Translations under genes and position numbers: made by a program
Origin: Prevotellaceae bacterium UBA4332
GTDB taxonomy: Bacteria > Bacteroidota > Bacteroidia > Bacteroidales > Bacteroidaceae
Assembly (NCBI GenBank): GCA_002394365.1
Contig: DGTQ01000024.1
Location: 1-32,277 of the forward strand
DNA length: 32,277 nt
Direction: 5' to 3'
Shown: positions 1 to 8,410 of the stretch, one piece after another
Layout: every line of letters begins with the position of its first letter
Position numbering within the stretch: the first letter of the stretch is position 1
The notes under the pieces: model-generated
The model's database searches: none
The model's input: the letters and a program-made list of their open reading frames with translations, nothing else
What the model was told of the DNA's origin: nothing

Positions 1-2
1 TC

Positions 3-3000
3 CTTCTCATAATACCGGCTATAGGGACAGCAGGAGCATGGGCGGATAACACTGCTACTGCGACTCAATTTACTGCGTCGCAGAACGGAACAACTTACAC
101 CGTTTCAGCAAAAAGTGGTTACGGAGATTTGTCTGCAATAACAGTTCAAACTGTAGGCAGCAATGGTGGAGTGACTACTAACCGATTAAAGGTTCCTGCT
201 GGATCATTAGTTGTATCGGCCAAAGGTACTGATGTAATTAAAAGTGTAACAATCACATGGCGTAATTCTAGCAATCAATACCCAACATCAAATTCAGAGT
301 TAACATCATCTCCAAGTGGAGTAAGTACGTCTTCTCAGACTTCTACATGGACAGGATCTGCTGCGTCTGTGACATTCACAAATGCAACATCAAACACATT
401 CCAGGTAGTTGGACTTTCCATAACATATGGTGCTTCTGGCTCCACCAAATACACCGTTTCCTTTGCTGACGGCACATGCGGCGCCCACGGAAGCTACACA
501 AGCACTCCTATCGAGCAGGCATCTCCTGGTGCGAGCATCACGCTGCCTACAGTAAGTGCCGGCTCCGGCTATCGCTTCGACGGCTGGTACACAGCCAACA
601 ACGGCACGGGCACGAAGTATGCTTCTGGTGCCTCAATGACCCCTACAAGCACTCATACCCTCTATGCATGGTACGTGCCAACCTACACCGTGACCTATGA
701 AGGTAATGGAGAGACGAGCGGTACCGCTCCTACGGACAGCAACAGCCCGTATGACGCTGGTTCTAACGTGACGGTGCTCGGCAATAGCGGCTCGCCCGCG
801 CTCGCCAAGACATACCACACCTTCGTGGGCTGGAACACATCGAATGCTTCTGACGCAACGGTAGACACACAGAAGTCTGTCGGCGACGAGATAACGGGCA
901 TCAGCAGCGACATAACCCTCTACGCAGTGTGGAAACACCTGGTAACGATAGGCGTATCGCCTGCAGGCACAGGTACTGCCTCAGCTACGTATTATGAGGA
1001 TGATACATACTACGACAAGTCGGCAGGTGACGACTTCACGTCGGGCACCTACGTGTCAGACGGCAAGCACCTCGTGCTGAATGCTTATCCTAATGACGGT
1101 TATCACTTCGACTCGACTTACAAGATAGGTAAAGACGTGCGTCCTTGGGGCAGCGGCACGTCAAATGCCCTCGAGACAGGCGGCACGGCACAGGTAGGCA
1201 ACAACGTGGACTACGTAGCCCACTTCGCGCCAAACACATATACTGTAGTGTTCAACGCCAACGGCGGTACGGGTACTATGGCAAACCAAGCGTTCACCTA
1301 CGGCACGGCGCAGAACCTCACGGAGAAAACCTACACCCGCGACGGCTATAGCTTCACAGGTTGGGCTACGACAGCCGACGGCGACAAGGTTTACGACGAT
1401 CAGGAGGAGGTAAGCAACCTCACCACAGAGGACGGCGGAACGGTGACGCTCTACGCCAAGTGGTCGCTCATTGCTATGCCGACCATCACATACAGTGATG
1501 CCCACAGCAAGGGCACCATGCCTACATCTACTACCAGCGCTACGCTGTCATCAAGTGTGCTGAGCGCAGTGCCTTCAAGCGTAGCAACGGGCTATGAGTT
1601 CAAGGAATGGTGTACGGACGCAGCGCTGACCATACCTGCCGTAGCTGGTACTACGATAACGGAGAACACCACGCTGTATGCTAACTACAAAATCAACAGC
1701 ACCATCGCTGTGTCTCAAGCCAGTGGCTCTACCCTCGTAAAGGGAGCATCAGTAACCTCTACCCTCGCAGGTATGACGATATACGCAGCATGGGGTGGCG
1801 CAGCACAGTCATTTGAGACCGTGATAGGTACCACAGGCAAGACATCACCACGTACCGACGGCTTCAGCTATACCGATGCAGGCTCTGATAAGGTGCTCTC
1901 ACTCGTGGCTTCTGATGGTACGTTCTACAGCGATGTGCAGACATTCTCATACACCGCAGGTACGGTGGCACCAGTCATCACCTGTGCTGCAAACACTGTG
2001 ACGATAACCACTGAGACTGCTGGTGCGACGATATACTACACCACCAACGGCGATACACCTACGAGCGGCAGCACCCTTTATTCAGCTCCGTTCAGCATCG
2101 GTGTCAACACCACTGTCAAGGCTATCGCCATCAAGTCAACATACGAAAGTGCAGTTACAGAGCAGGCGTGCACATATACCTCTGTAGTAACTACACTGCC
2201 TGTAACCTATGACTTCACTAACACCGATAAGTGGACAGAGTCAACAGGAAACTTCCCTGGCACTGCGGGTTCACTCGTAGAAAAGACCAACAGGGCACAG
2301 GAGCGCGATAACCAAAGCATATTCTTCCGTGCGTCTGCTACAGACAAGTTCTACTACACCAGTGGCACCAAGCTGACGATGAACGACAATGCTTCAAGCT
2401 CTAACTTCATCGCCATACCTATCAGCGGCATCAACGGTCGTATAGACATCAACGTGTGGGCACCATACTCTTCTACAGCGGAGTACACCCTGCGCTATGT
2501 GCTCGATACCTCTCATGGTACTACAGTGCAGAGCTCTGCGCCAAGCGGTATCACGACGAAGAAGTCACTGAACAAGTATGACACCGACCACTTCAACTTC
2601 CGTATAGAGAATATCACCGCTTCAGGTGGTGTGCTATACCTGGGTAGGGGTGAGTCAGGTTTCCCTGACTTCACCAAGATACAGGTGACCACAGCAAGTG
2701 CGAGCCTGGTAGCTGACAAGACATCACTGACCCTCGGCGATGCACAGACCGACACAGTGATGGTAACCAACTACACCCCATACCAGGCAATACTGAATGA
2801 TATCCCAAGCTTCGTGGATGTACTGTACGACAATACTACTGGCAAACTGGCAATCACACCTAATGGTACTGGCACTGGCACAGGAAACATCACGATGGCA
2901 GTAGATACCAACGGTGATGGTATTGCCACATCAGTTGACCTCACGGTATCAGTAACAGTTAACGGCATAAGTTCTGTCACAGCTCCTACAAGTGCTGTAT

Positions 3001-6000
3001 ATGACACATCAAGTGGCTCTTACTCACCTGATCTCACAGCACTCTCAGTTACTGCTACTCACAGCAGCGGTGCTTCGATGACATACCAGTGGTATAAGAA
3101 CACAGTGAACAGCAACACTGGCGGCACAGCCATCAGTGGCGCTACCAGCGCAAGTCTTGCAACAAGCAAGATAAGCACCAGCGAGGATGAGGACGCATCG
3201 TTCTACTACTGCGTGGTATCTTCAACCAACTGTAGGCCAAAGACCTCTGACGTAGCTTACGTCTTGACATCAAAGACCAAGCGCTACTTCCAGATGAGCA
3301 ACGTGGCTGGTAATGTGCAGACAAATGCATCAGAGGAGAAGATTACAGGCCAGATTATCGCAGGTGGTAATGCCTACGAGGAGAATACAGCAAGCAATAC
3401 TTACCGCTATATCACCCGTCCTAACACCTCTACTGCACATACCTACGTAGCGGGTAATACTACACCAAGCACACACTACTTCAAGGTAGAGCTTCCTGCT
3501 GGTACTACGATTGCTACAGGTGACCACATTTCTGTTCAGCTCAATGGTCTGTCAGCATCTACGATACGTGGTATATATCTTACTGATGATGCATCATCTA
3601 CTACTGGCAAGGTGGAAATGTTCACAGCAGCCAACGATGGTGTGATAACTAAGGGTTACACTGTTACTAGCAGTGATTGTCTGACAGGAAAACGTATATT
3701 CTACATTGTAGGTAAGACAGGTACGGATTACTTCACCAACCTTATTATATTTAAGACTGCTCCGCTTGCGGTTACTGACCCAACACCTGCTTCACAGGCT
3801 CTGCAGGTAGGCGATAAACCAGCTACCATCAGCGTAACAGCTACAGGTGGTACGGGTGCATACACCTACCAGTGGTACAGAAACACTGAAGAGTCAACAA
3901 CGGGTGCTACGGCTATTACTGGCGCTACGAGTGCAAGCTACACTCCAAGGGCCCTGACAGCAGAGTCTGTGGACTCAGTGTATTACTGCGTAGTAAACGA
4001 CGGCGACAACACCGTAACCAGTGGCTATGCAATGGTAACGGTGAGTGAGACGATAGACCACGGTTACATGACTATCGATGGTACTGCTCACGACGGCATG
4101 ACATTCACATTCACCGACGGCAAGTGCTCATACACGCTGCTGAAATCTCCATACGATACTCAGAACAAGGCTACAGCAACGGCATGGACCAACTTCTGGA
4201 CACACGAGGGTGACTTCTCGTCTGGTGTTAAGATAGCAAGTATAAGTTCGTCTAACGCAAACTACCTCAGGATAAAGAAAGACAAGTCAATGACTTTCTA
4301 CGTGAGGAGAGCTACGTCGTTCACAATAGAGTCTGGTACTAACAGCTCAAGACAGTACAAGGTGACAGTTGACGACGTGGACATGGGTACTTACAGCGTA
4401 AACAGTGAGAGTCCGAGAATAGCACTCGACCACGAAGGCTCAAAGATAGTGATAACAAGCATCACGAGTGATATCTATATAGGACGACTGAACTTCTACT
4501 ACTCTTCAATGGAGATAAAGAAGGGTTCGGAGACTGTTACCGAGGCTGTGCAATATACTGACGGAGGTGCGGTGGACTACGAGGTACAGAGTAACAGCAC
4601 TGGTGCGATAGAGGTGAACACCTCTGCGACAGGCTATGACGCAACAGTGGCAACAGCAAGCTATAACTCAACTACTGGTCTGCTGACTGTAACACCAGCA
4701 AGCAGTCCTTATAAGGAAGGCACCTGCGTGGTAACCCTCACTCAGGCAGCAAGCGGTGACTATGCAGCGTCAACGACAACGCTGACGGTAACGGTGAAGA
4801 AGCACACGCTGGCTCTGGAGTTCTCACTGGAGGAGACGGAGATACCTCTTGCAGTGCTGTCAGGCGGTAGCGCAATACCAAGCGGTTCACTGCCTACACT
4901 CTCTGTGAAACTTGATGGTGAGACTCTGACATCAGATCAGATTACCGCTAAGGATATTAATATTAAGTACAAGAGTGACGATATCACCATCGGTAGATTT
5001 GCGACAGATCCAGGTACTTCATACAGCGTAATATACGGTGGCGGTCAGGGTGGTGCCTTGATATATGCTTACGTAGAGGCAACTGACCATATCAGTGCAG
5101 CCAAGGACTACTTCGGACTGAACATCAAGGCTGGTACGAGCAACGCCATACCAAGCGGCACGCAGGTTAAGGAGCAGCAGCGCTTTGAACTGCAGGACGA
5201 TGAGGGTGCAAGCGTTGTTACGCTGACATACGGCGGATACAGGTTTGACGACACCAACGGCTGGGCGAAGGCTGCCTCAAGAGGTAAGTATCACATTGAC
5301 GGCTACAAATACTTTGCTCGTCATAATGATGATGCCCTCGATGAGTACAAGCGTCAGTTGAGAGGTATGCTCGACGAAAACGAAAAGCAGACGAAGGCTC
5401 TCTCTGGTGCACCGGCAGCCGACTTCTGGTATGACACGACAGAGGACAAACCAAACAATGGCGGCAAGTACAGCAAGTACGAGCGCATACGTCCGCTGAC
5501 TCTGCCTTGCCGTGGCGGTTACCTGAAGTTCCAGACTCACAAGACGGGTACGCTGACCATCTATGTATGGCAGAACGGTTCGATGAACACATCGGAGAAG
5601 ACTCTCGGCTCTAAGCCACGTCTGGGCTACTGGTTCGACCAGGACGGATGGGTGAAGAAACCAAAGGTGGCTCCTATCACCAAGACTCCGCTCACAAGCA
5701 AGGGCTATGGTCGTGACGTATTCAACGACGCACTGAAATCAGAGGCTAAGCTTGCTGCGAAGTGGACGGCTGCATGGGACGACGCAGACATCGTGCCGAT
5801 GCTGTTGAGACCATACTGTAACTCTTCGAAGACTGCATTCTCTAACACAAAGGAGAGTGGCTACATAGATAACCCATATTACTGGATGACTCAGGAAGAG
5901 ATTGAAACCAACCTTGACGAGGTGCAGACCATCATTCCTAAGAAGATGACTCCTGTGCCTTACCACAATGGTTACATGGTGCCTGAGGAGAGCTACCTGA

Positions 6001-7010
6001 AGTACGTTATCGACGTAGTGGCTGGTAAGACATACTACTTCTACGGCATGATGACCAAGGTAGGCTACGTGGGCATGAACTTCATTGAGAACAATGATGT
6101 GGCTGATGTGGATAATCAGGAAACTCTGCACCTGACTAATTCAGATAATATGGAGACGCTGGTTAGCGGTCTGGGACATGACTACACGATATATAGCGAG
6201 GCAACATTGCCAAGTAACTATCGCGCTGGAAAGTGGAACACCATCTGTCTGCCATTCGCTCTGTCAGAGCAGCAGGTAGAAGAGGCGTTCGGTAAGGGTA
6301 CACAGCTGACTCTCTACAACGGACTCATCAAGAAGGGTAAGGACTACACCATCAAGTATCTGAGCCACGTGGATGGCAACATACTCCCAGGACAGCCATA
6401 CTTCATCAAACCTTCTGGTAAGGATGCTAATGGTGCTGACCTGCCTACCGTAGATGGAGTACTTGGTTCTACGGTCGAGGGATATGGCACTTGCATTACC
6501 TTCAACGTGGTATGTATCGATAAGAAGCAGTTTGACATAGCTAAGTGTACATACAGCAGTGATGCTGATGTCAACGAAAGTGGTGCTGCTACAGGCACTG
6601 AGGGCTTCAAGTTCAAAGGATCATACGCTAAGACACCTATGACGAAGTACAGCTATCTGATAAATCCTACTTCAGGTAATCTGAAACAGTACACTGGTGA
6701 GACTCAGGCTGATGCATCAAAGGGTCTAAATCCTTACCGTGCATATCTGAAGCCTAACCACGATGATGTGAATCACAACGCTATGTCACAGATAGACTTT
6801 GAGGAGGCCTCTATTATAGAGTACGCATGGTTGGAGAACCAGCCTCTGGACCCAACAGATGTAATATCTCTCGAGGAAGAAGTGGTTGAGGCTCTCAACA
6901 GCGGCAGATTGCAAATGCCAAACAAGGCATACAACATCATGGGTCAGGAGATAGATCCTCGCTCAGCCAAGGGACTGGTAATCATCAATGGCAAGAAGGT
7001 AATGTATTAA
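3..7010 (+). CDS. Giant secreted InlB-repeat / Ig-like surface protein (5' partial)
   Basis: The frame is open from base 3, so the start lies outside the window and at least 2335 residues are visible. The first residues (LLIIPAIGTAGAWA then DN) look like the hydrophobic core and cleavage site of a signal peptide; a TTG at 129 is therefore not the start. Order seen: a short N-terminal module; InlB/Listeria-Bacteroides-type repeats at about 450-680, 684-936, 1237-1463 and 1480-1690, each ending in a Gly-Trp then Tyr-Ala-x-Trp/Tyr pattern, with a divergent copy near 940-1225; a chitobiase-C-terminal-like module about 1969-2184; a jelly-roll-like stretch about 2200-2700; two Ig-like modules (YQWY...YYCVV) about 2980-3270 and 3770-4050; a C-terminal block with KWNTICLPFALS near 6230; and an end KGLVIINGKK resembling short C-terminal sorting domains of Bacteroidales exported proteins. 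Role inferred as adhesion or glycan binding at the cell surface; ligand unknown. GC content rises abruptly at about 445. Confidence 0.85.
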   Translation, partial: LLIIPAIGTAGAWADNTATATQFTASQNGTTYTVSAKSGYGDLSAITVQTVGSNGGVTTNRLKVPAGSLVVSAKGTDVIKSVTITWRNSSNQYPTSNSELTSSPSGVSTSSQTSTWTGSAASVTFTNATSNTFQVVGLSITYGASGSTKYTVSFADGTCGAHGSYTSTPIEQASPGASITLPTVSAGSGYRFDGWYTANNGTGTKYASGASMTPTSTHTLYAWYVPTYTVTYEGNGETSGTAPTDSNSPYDAGSNVTVLGNSGSPALAKTYHTFVGWNTSNASDATVDTQKSVGDEITGISSDITLYAVWKHLVTIGVSPAGTGTASATYYEDDTYYDKSAGDDFTSGTYVSDGKHLVLNAYPNDGYHFDSTYKIGKDVRPWGSGTSNALETGGTAQVGNNVDYVAHFAPNTYTVVFNANGGTGTMANQAFTYGTAQNLTEKTYTRDGYSFTGWATTADGDKVYDDQEEVSNLTTEDGGTVTLYAKWSLIAMPTITYSDAHSKGTMPTSTTSATLSSSVLSAVPSSVATGYEFKEWCTDAALTIPAVAGTTITENTTLYANYKINSTIAVSQASGSTLVKGASVTSTLAGMTIYAAWGGAAQSFETVIGTTGKTSPRTDGFSYTDAGSDKVLSLVASDGTFYSDVQTFSYTAGTVAPVITCAANTVTITTETAGATIYYTTNGDTPTSGSTLYSAPFSIGVNTTVKAIAIKSTYESAVTEQACTYTSVVTTLPVTYDFTNTDKWTESTGNFPGTAGSLVEKTNRAQERDNQSIFFRASATDKFYYTSGTKLTMNDNASSSNFIAIPISGINGRIDINVWAPYSSTAEYTLRYVLDTSHGTTVQSSAPSGITTKKSLNKYDTDHFNFRIENITASGGVLYLGRGESGFPDFTKIQVTTASASLVADKTSLTLGDAQTDTVMVTNYTPYQAILNDIPSFVDVLYDNTTGKLAITPNGTGTGTGNITMAVDTNGDGIATSVDLTVSVTVNGISSVTAPTSAVYDTSSGSYSPDLTALSVTATHSSGASMTYQWYKNTVNSNTGGTAISGATSASLATSKISTSEDEDASFYYCVVSSTNCRPKTSDVAYVLTSKTKRYFQMSNVAGNVQTNASEEKITGQIIAGGNAYEENTASNTYRYITRPNTSTAHTYVAGNTTPSTHYFKVELPAGTTIATGDHISVQLNGLSASTIRGIYLTDDASSTTGKVEMFTAANDGVITKGYTVTSSDCLTGKRIFYIVGKTGTDYFTNLIIFKTAPLAVTDPTPASQALQVGDKPATISVTATGGTGAYTYQWYRNTEESTTGATAITGATSASYTPRALTAESVDSVYYCVVNDGDNTVTSGYAMVTVSETIDHGYMTIDGTAHDGMTFTFTDGKCSYTLLKSPYDTQNKATATAWTNFWTHEGDFSSGVKIASISSSNANYLRIKKDKSMTFYVRRATSFTIESGTNSSRQYKVTVDDVDMGTYSVNSESPRIALDHEGSKIVITSITSDIYIGRLNFYYSSMEIKKGSETVTEAVQYTDGGAVDYEVQSNSTGAIEVNTSATGYDATVATASYNSTTGLLTVTPASSPYKEGTCVVTLTQAASGDYAASTTTLTVTVKKHTLALEFSLEETEIPLAVLSGGSAIPSGSLPTLSVKLDGETLTSDQITAKDINIKYKSDDITIGRFATDPGTSYSVIYGGGQGGALIYAYVEATDHISAAKDYFGLNIKAGTSNAIPSGTQVKEQQRFELQDDEGASVVTLTYGGYRFDDTNGWAKAASRGKYHIDGYKYFARHNDDALDEYKRQLRGMLDENEKQTKALSGAPAADFWYDTTEDKPNNGGKYSKYERIRPLTLPCRGGYLKFQTHKTGTLTIYVWQNGSMNTSEKTLGSKPRLGYWFDQDGWVKKPKVAPITKTPLTSKGYGRDVFNDALKSEAKLAAKWTAAWDDADIVPMLLRPYCNSSKTAFSNTKESGYIDNPYYWMTQEEIETNLDEVQTIIPKKMTPVPYHNGYMVPEESYLKYVIDVVAGKTYYFYGMMTKVGYVGMNFIENNDVADVDNQETLHLTNSDNMETLVSGLGHDYTIYSEATLPSNYRAGKWNTICLPFALSEQQVEEAFGKGTQLTLYNGLIKKGKDYTIKYLSHVDGNILPGQPYFIKPSGKDANGADLPTVDGVLGSTVEGYGTCITFNVVCIDKKQFDIAKCTYSSDADVNESGAATGTEGFKFKGSYAKTPMTKYSYLINPTSGNLKQYTGETQADASKGLNPYRAYLKPNHDDVNHNAMSQIDFEEASIIEYAWLENQPLDPTDVISLEEEVVEALNSGRLQMPNKAYNIMGQEIDPRSAKGLVIINGKKVMY

Positions 7011-7066
7011 TCAATTCACAGTTCTTCGAGCGCGAAGCTCTCAGGCGAGCAGAGCTCGGAGCATAA

Positions 7067-7082
7067 TTCACAGTTCACAGTT
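7067..7082 (+). repeat. Heptamer tandem repeat (TTCACAG x2) before the 53-aa gene
   Basis: TTCACAG occurs twice in tandem followed by TT, ending 14 nt before the ATG at 7095. An outlying copy (ATTCACAGTTC) sits at 7014-7024, right after the surface-protein stop. The spacer between contains short inverted GAGC/GCTC segments. One of six period-7 arrays in this window. Confidence 0.6.
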
Positions 7083-7094
7083 AAATTTGCAGAA

Positions 7095-7256
7095 ATGAAA
7101 AAGAAACGATATATACAGCCTGAGGCTGAATTTGAGGAAATAGAGGATGAATTGCTCTACAAGGCATCCTGGAAGAGCGAGACCACTACAGAGGAGAACC
7201 CTACCGTTGGTCCAGGTACTGAGGAAGGTTCTGATGATGAAGGTTGGTGGAACTAA
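7095..7256 (+). CDS. 53-residue acidic hypothetical protein following the giant surface protein
   Basis: An ATG at 7095 opens a 53-codon frame ending in TAA (7254-7256), 84 bp after the surface-protein stop and before a terminator. The product begins MKKKRYIQPEAEFEEIEDEL, continues with LLYKAS, then an acidic, Thr/Gly/Pro-rich tail ending DDEGWWN. Small proteins of this layout (basic MKKxY start, a Pro-Glu at about residues 9-10, Leu-Leu in the middle, polar acidic tail with aromatic end) are familiar to me from Bacteroidales genomes, but I know no function for them. There is no clear hydrophobic signal peptide. Its place behind an exported repeat protein suggests co-transcription. It could be chance, but start context, composition and the family-like N-terminus argue for a real gene. 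Confidence 0.6.
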   Translation: MKKKRYIQPEAEFEEIEDELLYKASWKSETTTEENPTVGPGTEEGSDDEGWWN

Positions 7257-7327
7257 TAGCTTCTCTTCCTGACTTCCCCTCAAAGGGATAGCATTCTGAA
7301 CACACATTATTATATATAATAGTAAAA

Positions 7328-7360
7328 GGCTCACACCTACCAGGGTGCGAGCCTTTTTTT
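7328..7360 (+). terminator. Rho-independent terminator after the 53-aa gene
   Basis: Stem GGCTCACACC (7328-7337) pairs with GGTGCGAGCC (7344-7353) with one A-C mismatch around a 6-nt loop, followed by seven T. It closes the surface-protein transcription unit. Confidence 0.85.
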
Positions 7361-7369
7361 CGCTTTTAT

Positions 7370-7400
7370 TTTGCCGTGTAAAAAAAAGTTAGTACATTTG
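7370..7400 (+). promoter_or_regulatory. Bacteroidetes-type promoter for the toxin-antitoxin pair
   Basis: TTTG at 7370-7373 and TACATTTG at 7393-7400 are separated by 19 nt, matching the -33/-7 elements of the Bacteroidetes primary sigma factor. Transcription should begin near 7407, giving a leader of about 18 nt before the ATG at 7425. Confidence 0.75.
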
Positions 7401-7424
7401 CAGGCAAGAAAAGCGAAAGAGAAT

Positions 7425-7685
7425 ATGAACACTGCAGAAATGAGAGCGCATAGTATATATAATACTCTGCATTTGGGTGAAATAGATGATGAGGTAAAAC
7501 GTCAGTTGGTAATATTGTTACTAAAAGTGCCAGAGGCTAAGGAAAAGGAGAAGAGGAACTTCTCTACAGCCTTAAACTCCCTGTCTGGTGCATGGAAGAA
7601 TAATGGTTTGTCTGCAGAGGAAGAAATAAGGCAGATATATGATGCAAGAACGTCTGGAGAAACAAGGAAACTGGCAGATTGGTGA
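7425..7685 (+). CDS. VapB-type antitoxin (putative)
   Basis: 86 residues from the ATG at 7425; a longer reading from a TTG at 7371 would begin inside the promoter and is rejected. The N-terminal half (IYNTLHLGEIDDEVKRQLV) is helical and charged. The C-terminal part (SGAWKNNG, EEEIRQIYDARTSGE) resembles the toxin-wrapping tails of antitoxins paired with PIN-domain toxins. Its stop TGA overlaps the ATG of the PIN gene by one base (TGATG), indicating translational coupling. Such antitoxins neutralise the toxin RNase and usually repress the shared promoter together with it. The DNA-binding fold is not recognisable by eye, so the family assignment rests mainly on context. Confidence 0.75.
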   Translation: MNTAEMRAHSIYNTLHLGEIDDEVKRQLVILLLKVPEAKEKEKRNFSTALNSLSGAWKNNGLSAEEEIRQIYDARTSGETRKLADW

Positions 7686-8086
7686 TGGATGGGTATTTGT
7701 TGGATACTAATATATGCATATACTTGTTGAAAGACAGGTATAACATAGCAGAGCGTCTGAGTTCTTTGGATGGTGTGCGTGTCTGTATATCTGAAATCAC
7801 TTTGGCTGAGTTGTATTACGGTGCATCTAAGAGTGAAAGGAAAGAAGAACAAATACGTGACGTTCACATCATTGCAGATATGTTTGAAGTAATACCGATT
7901 TCAGATTCTTTAGAGCTATACGGAGATAACCGCTTTCTTCTGGAGAAACAAGGAATGCGCATTGATGATTTCGATTTGCTTATAGGTACGACCGCCGTTG
8001 CTAACAATCTTACGATAGTGACGGACAATGTGAAGCACCTTGCCCGTATTCCAAATGCTCAAATCGAGAACTGGATAGTAAGGTGA
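7685..8086 (+). CDS. vapC: PIN-domain toxin, VapC family ribonuclease
   Basis: 133 residues from the ATG at 7685 overlapping the antitoxin stop. The PIN acidic quartet looks complete: Asp7 (LLDTNICIYLL), Glu42 (ITLAELYYG), Asp97 (DDFDLLIGTTA) and Asp114 (IVTDN), with the usual Thr8-Asn9 after the first Asp. Length is typical for VapC. Members cut specific structured RNAs such as initiator tRNA or 23S rRNA using Mg2+; the target here cannot be read from sequence. It is the last gene of the unit, followed 26 bp later by a strong terminator. The toxin appears intact. Confidence 0.9.
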   Translation: MDGYLLDTNICIYLLKDRYNIAERLSSLDGVRVCISEITLAELYYGASKSERKEEQIRDVHIIADMFEVIPISDSLELYGDNRFLLEKQGMRIDDFDLLIGTTAVANNLTIVTDNVKHLARIPNAQIENWIVR

Positions 8087-8112
8087 AATCCATACTACAT
8101 AACAACAGTAAG

Positions 8113-8145
8113 GGCTTGCACTTTGGTTGGTGCAAGCCTTTTTTT
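8113..8145 (+). terminator. Rho-independent terminator after vapC
   Basis: Perfect 9-bp stem GGCTTGCAC (8113-8121) with GTGCAAGCC (8130-8138), 8-nt loop, then seven T. Confidence 0.9.
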
Positions 8146-8170
8146 GTGTCTTTTTGTGGCTGTCTGCGGT

Positions 8171-8254
8171 TGCTTAGCAAGGGCATGCGGGTGCTAAGTA
8201 ACCGCGCGTGGGTGCTAAGCAAGGACATGCGGGTGCTAAGCAACCGCAGGAGGG
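8171..8254. repeat. 21-bp tandem array, four units in an A-B-A-B order
   Basis: Four consecutive 21-bp units begin at 8171, 8192, 8213 and 8234, each opening with TGCTWAG. Units 1 and 3 share CAAGGRCATGCGGG; units 2 and 4 share YAACCGC, so the true period is 42 bp. The array lies in the 324-bp non-coding gap between the convergent genes vapC and mrdA and abuts the CTAG array without a spacer. Open frames on both strands give seven-residue repeats only because 21 is a multiple of three; they begin at or before the terminator and are not taken as genes. Confidence 0.9.
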
Positions 8255-8370
8255 CTAGGAGGGACTAGGAAGGACTAGGAAAAACTAGGGGGAGCTAGGA
8301 AACTCTAGGAAGACCTAGGAAACTCTAGGGAAGCCTAGGGAGGCCTAGGGAAGCCTAGGAGAGCCTAGAA
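8255..8370. repeat. 10-bp tandem array with invariant CTAG (12 units)
   Basis: Starting from 8251, twelve consecutive 10-bp units fit the pattern RRRNCTAGGR (minor deviations), so CTAG recurs at 8255, 8265 and so on to 8365 with no slip. Several units contain the palindrome CCTAGG. The + strand is purine-rich outside the CTAG. Because CTAG is its own complement and the period is not a multiple of three, TAG stops fall in all six frames, so the array is non-coding. No gene lies here; function unknown. Confidence 0.95.
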
Positions 8371-8402
8371 AAAAAAACTAGGAGAATGACTAGCAATTGC
8401 TA
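8369..8402. other. A-tract, two further CTAG sites and a 12-bp palindrome next to the mrdA stop
   Basis: Nine A (8369-8377), CTAG at 8378 and 8390, and the perfect palindrome TAGCAATTGCTA (8391-8402) lie directly downstream of mrdA. Read on the - strand this is a palindrome followed by a T9 run about 13 nt later, possibly a weak terminator for the mre-mrdA operon; the stem is not placed directly before the T-run. Confidence 0.4.
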
Positions 8403-8410
8403 TAGCTCTC

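Noticed and set aside
129..131. TTG at 129 as the start of the giant surface protein
   Set aside because: The frame is open to the window edge and the preceding codons encode a signal-peptide core and cleavage site.
7082..7089. TAAATTTG before the 53-aa gene as a promoter -7 box
   Set aside because: It fits TAnnTTTG, but no TTTG lies at the -33 distance and transcription would start almost on the ATG; co-transcription from upstream is likelier.
7371..7424. Longer antitoxin from the TTG at 7371
   Set aside because: That codon lies within the -33 box of the promoter, so it cannot be in the transcript.
8083..8268. Open frames across the 21-bp array giving seven-residue peptide repeats on both strands
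   Set aside because: The + frame runs through the vapC terminator, and the repeat of residues follows automatically from a 21-bp period; the - frame overlaps the vapC 3' end.
8171..8370. CRISPR-like array
   Set aside because: No spacers of constant length between conserved repeats, units are only 10 and 21 bp, and no cas genes are near.
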